A stretch of DNA of 64,000 nt. It comes from Myrica gale (Eukaryota; Streptophyta; Magnoliopsida; Fagales; Myricaceae). The stretch's first letter is position 1, and the number at the start of each line of letters is the position of its first letter. The position numbers and the translations under genes are program-made. This document shows positions 60,392-64,000 of this stretch, piece after piece. The notes under the pieces were generated by a model. That model was not told the DNA's origin and did no database searches. It was given only the letters and a program-made list of their open reading frames with translations. The stretch covers positions 22,021,001 to 22,085,000 of the forward strand of contig OZ005609.1 of NCBI GenBank assembly GCA_963930655.1, written 5' to 3'.

Positions 60392-60938
60392 CTAATTGTA
60401 AATCTTGTTGGCCGTTATCAAAGTTCCGTGATAAACATAAAAATCTTAGCTGATGGTAAAGCGGTTCCTTGTCGATACTCGAGCAACTAGTAACCAATGG
60501 TGATAGTTACGCAGTGCTTCATTATGAAAGTCATACATTGATTTATGGAAAACCCAAAGTCTTACAAATTATAGCTATTAATAAAACCCAATAATCAAAC
60601 ACAATAGAACTATTAAAATCAATTGACTTCTACATCTTCTTCTTCTAAATTTTTACGCAATAAACATACGGTTGGCATCATGAACTAGTAGTCTAAGGTT
60701 AGAAGAGAATGGAAACTTCTAAATTTGGAAGAAATAGATAGACCTTTGTATCAAATTCTAATGGCCAAGTTTCATTTAGAGCACCTTTTTGTGTAGCAGA
60801 GGAAATTTTCCTTTCCCTAATTTGTTTTGGCGAGCAAAAGCGCGTTAAAAGAAGCTGGAGAAAGCTGTAGTGTAGACTGTAGATCAGAACCCGCAAACAG
60901 AGAGAGGACGCACGAACACGCACGCAGAGTCAGAGACA
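60392..60938. other. Upstream flank of the CCX5-type gene
   Basis: No gene seen. The 5' leader is likely within about 60850-60980, where the sequence turns purine-rich (AGAGAGAGGACGCACGAACACG). No clear TATA box. Confidence 0.4.
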
Positions 60939-60975
60939 GTGGCACTTGACAAAGGGAGGCCCTGTTGTGAATCCC

Positions 60976-61095
60976 ATGGCATGGCCTTCTCTCTCCCCCA
61001 CTCCCTCAAAACCACTGCACTCTCTCTCTCCCTCGTCTCCATCCTACTCTTCTTCCTCATCAAATCCCAATCCCACCCATATGCTTCTCCCCTAA
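60976..61095 (+). other. Overlapping 39-codon frame at the CCX5 start
   Basis: An ATG at 60976, five bases before the main ATG, opens a frame of 39 codons (MAWPSLSPTPSKPLH...) ending TAA at 61093-61095. Its context has C at -3 (weak), whereas the main ATG has G at -3 and G at +4 (good). Leaky scanning would allow both. Confidence 0.4.
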
Positions 61096-64000
61096 TCGCC
61101 CGTAGATCACTCCTGGACAAAACACGCCCACCTTGCTCCAAATCCAGCTCCATTGCGCTCCTCGACTACTCTTGCCTCTTCAGCGAAAACCCATCTCTCA
61201 CTATCCCTTTCCTCTCCGTCCTCATCATTCTTTTCTTCTACATCCTCATCAAGACCGCACAGGACCATTTCTCCATAGTTACCACCAAACTGACCAGCCA
61301 ATTAAACCTATCACCAAGTATTGGAGCTGTTACACTATTAGCATTAGGCAATGGCGCTCCTGATGTGTTTGCATCGGTTGCCGCTGTCCGCGGAGGACAA
61401 TATCGAACTGGGTTCGGCGCAATACTCTCCGCGGGCACATTTGTTTCTGCATTTGTTGTTGGTTTCGTGGCAATCTACGCCGCACCCTTTTCGGTTAACC
61501 CGGTGCCGTTTGTGAGGGACGTGTTGTTTTATTTGATTGCGGCGTTGTTCTTGTTTTACGTATACCTCAGTGCGGAGATTTTTCTTTGGCAGGCTGTTGG
61601 GTTTGTTGGGTTCTATGTGTTCTTTGTTGGGATTGTGTTCTGGATGGACTTGGGATTGAGTGGAGGGAGAAAGAAAGGTGGTGAGGCGGATTTTGCTCGG
61701 GAAGTTGAGGTCGGAAAGGGTCTGGCTGCTGTGGACTGCGAGATCGGAGAGGTTTCAGGGAATTTGAAGGAAGTGAAAACGGGTTATGGGATTTGTCGAG
61801 CTTTTCGAATGGTATGTTTGAAATATGAATTGTGTAGTTATTGCGTTGCCTACAAAAATGATGTAGATTCGGAGGTCTTTGTGTTCACTGATTTATTTGG
61901 GTACACGATGCTATGAAGGTTGACCTCAATTTGTTAATTGTGTTCAGTGATCAATTATGTGTTTTGTGGGGAATTAAACCTGGACTTTTGTATGTCTACA
62001 TGTTAACCCAGTAGTTGGAAAATCGTCCTAGTTGGGGTAAGGAATGATATCTAGGTGATATATCTTCAATTAAGACCAGCAAATGATGGAAAACTTATGA
62101 AAGTTCATAGATGACCAGAAAATAATCCTACTAGAAATTATCCCCACCGTCTGCTTTTCAAGGCTAGAAAGTAAGGGGAAAAAAATAACTGCTTCCGCAC
62201 CTTGATTCTTACAATTCTCTTCAGTTTTTCTTTCCTTTTCCCCCCTAGCCTTGGTTGCTGGACGAATTTCATTGTTGCTGTGTATGTAATCATTCAATAC
62301 TATTAGAATTAAAGGGGACGGCCAAACAACTTGCTTTCTTGACAGCAAATGTCTGAAAATAATCTGATGGTTTTCTTTTCTCTTGTACAGCCATTCAAAC
62401 ACGCACACAAGCACACACACTCTTCCTCCATCCTACGATAGAGGCTGTTCTTCTTTCTTGCTCTGTTGCAAGCTGGATGAAATATTCCAGAGATAACTAT
62501 CTACTCAATGAAATTCACATTTTCTAAATTTGAGTCCAGTTTTATATTTATATTCACGTAGTTAAGAGTGTTCATTTTATTAAAATGTGCATATTGAAGA
62601 AAATATATACGGCTGTATCCCCATATGTTTTTATAATAGTCAGTGTGTATTTGCTATTGATAATTGATTTCTTTGTGTGAGAAAGGGCCTTTTGAATTAG
62701 TTAACCATTTCTGTTAATTTAAGCCATTTCGAAGTCTTCCACGTCTTACTTGAAAAGAGCTAGACCAAGAGATTGTTAAGGCCTCAATATTGTGAAGTTT
62801 GGACCTCTAAGATGAAATGTTAGGTGGTGGAGGAATTAGAACGAAAAATTTATCATCTAGTTGATTTTAATGTAGAGAGTTGAGAAAAAGAGGTTCTTCT
62901 TTGACCCAGGTAGACTTGAACAAGTGCATGGGAGATTATCTTGAGCCAAAGCATGGAACATAGGAGCAAGTTATGGGTCTTCTGTTTATGAGGCTCATGG
63001 AAATGAACCAATTATGGTCAAGTTCTGAGGTAAGATAAATGCATCTGCAATATGGATGTAAAGCCGAATTCTCTAGTACTAAAGAGTGAGTTTCATAGCA
63101 AAAATTCCCCCTGGATTTGGAGAATTAGGGTCTTTGGTGAGAATACCGTTGTGAGGAGCTTTTAGGTGTAGCTGGTTGCTTTGAGATGGACCTAGCTTGG
63201 AGGTGAAGATTTACAGGTGTTGACACTCCGGAATGTTAGAAGTGCATAACTGTCTCATACACTGGATCATGTGAACCATGTTAATCAGCTTTTGGATGCT
63301 GATCCAGTAGAAATGATTGCTGACTCTTGTAGATGTCAATTGAGTGTGTACTGGGTTGTAGAGGTGTGGAATTGTGAGCACCTGGTGAATGTAGATTATT
63401 GACGCACTATGTGGTATTCTAACAGTAATCAAGTGATAAATGCTTTTGTGGAAGAGATGTTTGGAACAAGTAGTCCATGGCATATTGAAGGAATTATTGC
63501 TAAATGCTTGATCAACCAATTGCAATTGAAGCGCCTTTGGGGTCTCCTGATCATTAATCTACTATAATCTTTTTCTGGTATTAAGTTCAGTGATTTGCCT
63601 GCCTTTGGAGTTCGATAGGAACTTGGGATGATGTCTGGACTACGCAAAGTTTTTTTTTTTCTTTTCCTTTCTGAAAGAAAGAACAAGATACCCAATCACT
63701 AAAGAAAAGAAGTAACAAAAAGAAAGGGGATAAGAAAATGCTCGCAATTCAGAACTAGAACTGCAGACCCCATTTGACTGCTCTTCTCTAGTAATCTCCC
63801 TGCATTTTGAGATACCATTAAACTCGATGTTCACATTCAGATTGTTTTATCTTCTAAGTAGCTTTCTTCAGTTGATGCTGCCCTAATGTATGTTAACTTT
63901 TAAATTGCTTGTGCAGATATCAAAAGTTTGGGAGCTGCCTGTCACGTTTCTTTTAAAGCTCACAATTCCACAAACCGCACCTTCAGAATGGAGCAGATTT
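60981..64000 (+). CDS. CCX5: Cation/calcium exchanger, CCX5 type (5' part, runs off the end)
   Basis: Membrane antiporter of the NCX/CCX superfamily (CaCA), thought to exchange K+, Na+ or Ca2+ across internal or plasma membranes. First exon 60981-61811 (277 residues, donor ATG|GTATGT), then a 2.1-kb intron and the start of a second exon at 63917 (KVWELPVTFLLKLTIPQTAPSEW), cut by the window end. N-terminus: signal-like helix (LSLSLVSILLFFLI, 15-27), a Cys-containing loop (52-65), a helix at 74-91, then the alpha-1 repeat GNGAPDVFASVAA (123-135) and SAGTFVSAFVVG (150-161), the ion-binding signature. At least six membrane segments are visible, ending before a hydrophilic loop (about 232-277). 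GNGAPD is intact, so no loss is apparent. Start is the first in-frame ATG. Family certain; the CCX5 number comes from resemblance to At1g08960. Confidence 0.9.
61812..63916 (+). other. CCX5 intron 1
   Basis: Bounded by GTATGT and TTGTGCAG. Frames in it, such as 63211-63525 on the minus strand, are not recognisable. No transposon ends were identified. Confidence 0.75.

Noticed and set aside
63211-63695. Minus-strand frames of 88-104 codons
   Set aside because: Inside the CCX5 intron with no protein similarity seen.
1-64000. CRISPR arrays, rRNA, bacterial operon features
   Set aside because: None seen; the repeats are transposon ends or microsatellites, and the genes are spliced plant genes.

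Overview
This is nuclear DNA from a flowering plant, most likely a woody eudicot. The genes have several introns with GT-AG borders, the intergenic DNA is AT-rich and full of small inverted-repeat transposons, and every recognisable protein has its closest known relatives in Arabidopsis and other dicots. I cannot name the species from sequence alone.

Six host genes are supported: ERCC1 (+, 776-7234), a membrane-anchored receptor-like serine/threonine kinase of the At3g58690 type (-, 16452-21193), ALG13 (-, 23791-25994 plus upstream untranslated exons), a heavy-metal-associated isoprenylated plant protein (HIPP; +, 36625-38575), signal peptidase complex subunit 3 (SPCS3; -, 42360-47556) and the 5' part of a cation/calcium exchanger of the CCX5 type (+, 60981 to beyond the window end). 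They do not form a pathway. Two act in the endoplasmic reticulum (ALG13 in N-glycan assembly, SPCS3 in signal peptide removal), but they lie about 16 kb apart and I read this as chance.

The rest is mobile DNA. 7.2-16.4 kb: a foldback element followed by a broken Ty1/Copia element with both LTRs and an ATTAT target duplication; it carries a 534-bp inverted duplication inside its gag region. 27.5-36.6 kb: LINE tail, Mutator-like foldback elements, AT-rich MITEs and one hAT-like MITE. 38.6-42.3 kb: two more copies of that hAT-like family. 47.7-53.7 kb: AT-rich MITEs, and a LINE fragment that holds a solo Copia LTR. 53.7-60.4 kb: a Copia fragment split by a hAT element with a perfect 8-bp target duplication, a minisatellite, and two LINE tails with clear target duplications. 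Transposons also sit inside introns of ERCC1, the kinase and SPCS3.

I did not find a new kind of biological system. The points most worth a second look are the two hAT-like families with conserved ends, the composite hAT element with two left ends, the large palindrome in the Copia element, the CTCGAG-centred repeats in the solo LTR, and short reading frames that overlap the start codons of the kinase and the exchanger.
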